This document shows, in pieces, positions 5,916 through 7,229 of a stretch of 7,229 nucleotides of DNA. Within the stretch, counting starts at the first letter, position 1. Every line of letters starts with the position of its first letter. This stretch comes from Cyanothece sp. UBA12306 (GTDB lineage: Bacteria > Cyanobacteriota > Cyanobacteriia > Cyanobacteriales > Microcystaceae). The stretch lies in NCBI GenBank assembly GCA_003448685.1, contig DLXW01000138.1:25996-33224 (forward strand), given 5' to 3'. The position numbers and the translations under genes were made by a program. The notes below the pieces were generated by a model. It worked only from the letters and a program-made list of their open reading frames with translations, ran no database searches and was not told the DNA's origin.

Positions 5916-7042
5916 GCTAAAAAAGCTAAACTTACTAATCCTGAAGCTGATAAAAGTCCTGTTTTTAAAGGAAATTTAGTTATATTAATGCTCAATAATA
6001 ACAAAAAATAAACATCGATGAAAACTCGAGAATAGTCTAAATAATAGCCCAAAATTGTCATACTACTCATGATGAACATGGCACTATAAAGAAGGGTACT
6101 AAATTGAATAATTCGATGTTTTTTGCCCCAGTAATAAGTTATAATAAATATAGCGATAAAAATAGCAATAATTAGCCCGAATGAATAAGCTTCAAAAAGA
6201 TTTCTTCCATTTAATCCTCCCGTAATCAAAGAAATAAATTTATCAAAAATTCCTTGAAAAGGATAACCAAAATTTGCCTTGACTCTAACAGCCCCTGGCA
6301 AGTTCAAAAAACTAAGATAAGCTGTCCATAATAGGGGAGGAATCCAAGCCCATAGTAGATGTTTAGTTTGCCTTTTTTTGCCTTCTAAAATACTAGCAAT
6401 TAGTAAAGCTAACCAAATTAAAATTAAAGTTTCTCTGGTTAAACAAGCCAAAGCGATCGCGATAGAAGTACCGATAGGTTGATCAAACCTATAACAAGAA
6501 AATGATATAATTAATAATAAACTACTCAATAAATCTGCAGTTCCCAAAGAAAGAACCATCCAAACCCCAGGAATACATAATACTAAAAGAGATTGCCATG
6601 GACGAAGTTGATTAAGTTTAAAATAAAGACTGGTTATCCCCACAATAAAAATAATTGACAAAACATTAATCCCCACCATCATATAGGGAATTAGGGGACG
6701 ATAGCCAAAGCTTAATAAATAACTCAATAAAGGGTAAAAAATTCGACGATAACGATAAATAGGGTGATCTAAAGCAGCAATAGTTTCCCGATTATGTAAA
6801 AAAGGATCAAAAGCTAAACTAAGAAATTGCTGTCCATCGTAACCAATTTCTCCTGGATAGATTTTAGTAGTTTCTGGATTAAGATAGGGGGAAAGAGGTA
6901 AAATTGAACCAATGCGAAAAAAACCTGTTATATTTCCTTGAAACTTAATCAAGTAAAAATAAAGTGTAATTGTTATGACAACAAAAACAGTAATGAGGAA
7001 AATAGTTACTTGAGGAGATAATTTTGTCCAAAAACTCTTCAT
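5903..7042 (-). CDS. Multi-pass membrane protein, GT-C-like, probably for cell-surface glycopolymer
   Basis: A 379-residue polytopic protein with about 9-11 hydrophobic helices. The first is at about 12-32, and the rest are spread from 104 to 377. Between the first two helices lies a large loop with NITGFFRIG (37-45), PGEIGYDGQQF (63-73) and FDPFLH (78-83), followed by the basic-aromatic stretch YRYRRIFYP (96-104). Other marks are Asp170 at a helix start and LTRET (201-205) after a helix. An acidic GYDGQ loop followed by many helices recalls GT-C-type lipid-linked-sugar transferases and the cyanobacterial/proteobacterial family named AZOBR_p60025 (cell-surface glycopolymer formation). This match is from memory and unverified. 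No catalytic activity is proven by the motifs. The gene is convergent with the glycosyltransferase, 85 bp apart. The start at 7042 has only a weak GAGA upstream. An alternative is a membrane protein of unrelated, unknown function. Confidence 0.75.
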   Translation of the reverse strand: MKSFWTKLSPQVTIFLITVFVVITITLYFYLIKFQGNITGFFRIGSILPLSPYLNPETTKIYPGEIGYDGQQFLSLAFDPFLHNRETIAALDHPIYRYRRIFYPLLSYLLSFGYRPLIPYMMVGINVLSIIFIVGITSLYFKLNQLRPWQSLLVLCIPGVWMVLSLGTADLLSSLLLIISFSCYRFDQPIGTSIAIALACLTRETLILIWLALLIASILEGKKRQTKHLLWAWIPPLLWTAYLSFLNLPGAVRVKANFGYPFQGIFDKFISLITGGLNGRNLFEAYSFGLIIAIFIAIFIITYYWGKKHRIIQFSTLLYSAMFIMSSMTILGYYLDYSRVFIDVYFLLLLSINITKFPLKTGLLSASGLVSLAFLALHS

Positions 7043-7198
7043 TATTTATCTCTTGAATTTATCTTTTATCTCCCTAGTGAGAGTTTAAGCTTTATTGAAG
7101 TTTATGCTTAATGGGTTCTAGTTCAATTTCTTTGATTTACCTCAGGTATTGTTTAAGACTGACCTTTTATGACATCTAAAGATCAATGGGATACAAGA

Positions 7199-7229
7199 TT
7201 GACACTCCCCACCGTATAGACGGATGGGG
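7199..7229. mobile_element. Possible terminal hairpin of an IS200/IS605-like element running off the right edge
   Basis: TTGACACTCCCC leads into an imperfect palindrome. CCCCA (7207-7211) pairs with TGGGG (7225-7229), and CCG (7212-7214) pairs with CGG (7221-7223). There is a single bulged A (7224) and a loop of TATAGA. Hairpins of this shape next to TTGAC/GTCAA are familiar at the ends of TnpB-encoding IS200/IS605 elements in cyanobacteria. The window stops at the last base of the stem, so the element itself and its orientation cannot be seen. It could instead be a stand-alone hairpin such as a terminator or an orphan IS end. Confidence 0.42.

Noticed and set aside
5915..5927. AGCTAAAAAAGCT palindrome near the end of the minus-strand gene as a terminator
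   Set aside because: It lies within the coding sequence before the stop codon, has only a four-pair stem and no G+C-rich core.
7086..7110. TAAGC...GCTTA inverted repeat upstream of the minus-strand gene
   Set aside because: The stem is only five pairs in A+T-rich sequence, which is expected by chance. No convincing promoter pair could be placed around it. The rest of 7043-7198 shows nothing recognisable.

Overview
The window looks like chromosomal DNA of a cyanobacterium, probably a unicellular one of the Cyanothece/Crocosphaera type. Three things point there. The octamer GCGATCGC (HIP1) occurs four times in 7.2 kb, where about 0.1 would be expected by chance. The base composition is moderately A+T-rich. 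The main operon encodes a cyanobacterial-style alternative respiratory terminal oxidase (ARTO). The genus is an inference.

Left part (1-4542, + strand): a five-gene run for membrane respiration. It starts with the 3' part of a DUF2231-type membrane protein, cut by the window edge. A second, full-length DUF2231 protein follows, coupled by a TAATG stop/start overlap. Then come the three core subunits of a heme-copper oxidase: subunit II (ctaC2), subunit I (ctaD2) and subunit III (ctaE2). Subunit I keeps all heme and CuB ligands and has the A2-type YSHP motif in helix VI. Subunit II has lost five of the six CuA-centre positions. That is the signature of ARTO, which is thought to take electrons from quinol instead of cytochrome c or plastocyanin. 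The two DUF2231 proteins share three histidines at aligned positions in or near membrane segments. They are the least explained part of the locus and could be accessory or electron-transfer partners of the oxidase.

Middle (4543-5817, + strand): a stem-loop just after ctaE2, then a GT4-type, GT-B-fold glycosyltransferase.

Right part (5903-7042, - strand): a convergent gene for a multi-pass membrane protein with a GYDGQ-type luminal-loop motif. It resembles GT-C-like/cell-surface glycopolymer proteins, so it and the glycosyltransferase may both serve surface polysaccharide synthesis. The 85 bp between them hold a degenerate A+T-rich direct repeat.

Right edge (7199-7229): TTGACACTCCCC followed by an imperfect palindrome, which resembles the terminal hairpin of an IS200/IS605-type (TnpB) element. 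If so, the element lies mostly beyond the window. No tRNA, rRNA, CRISPR array or complete transposase gene was seen.
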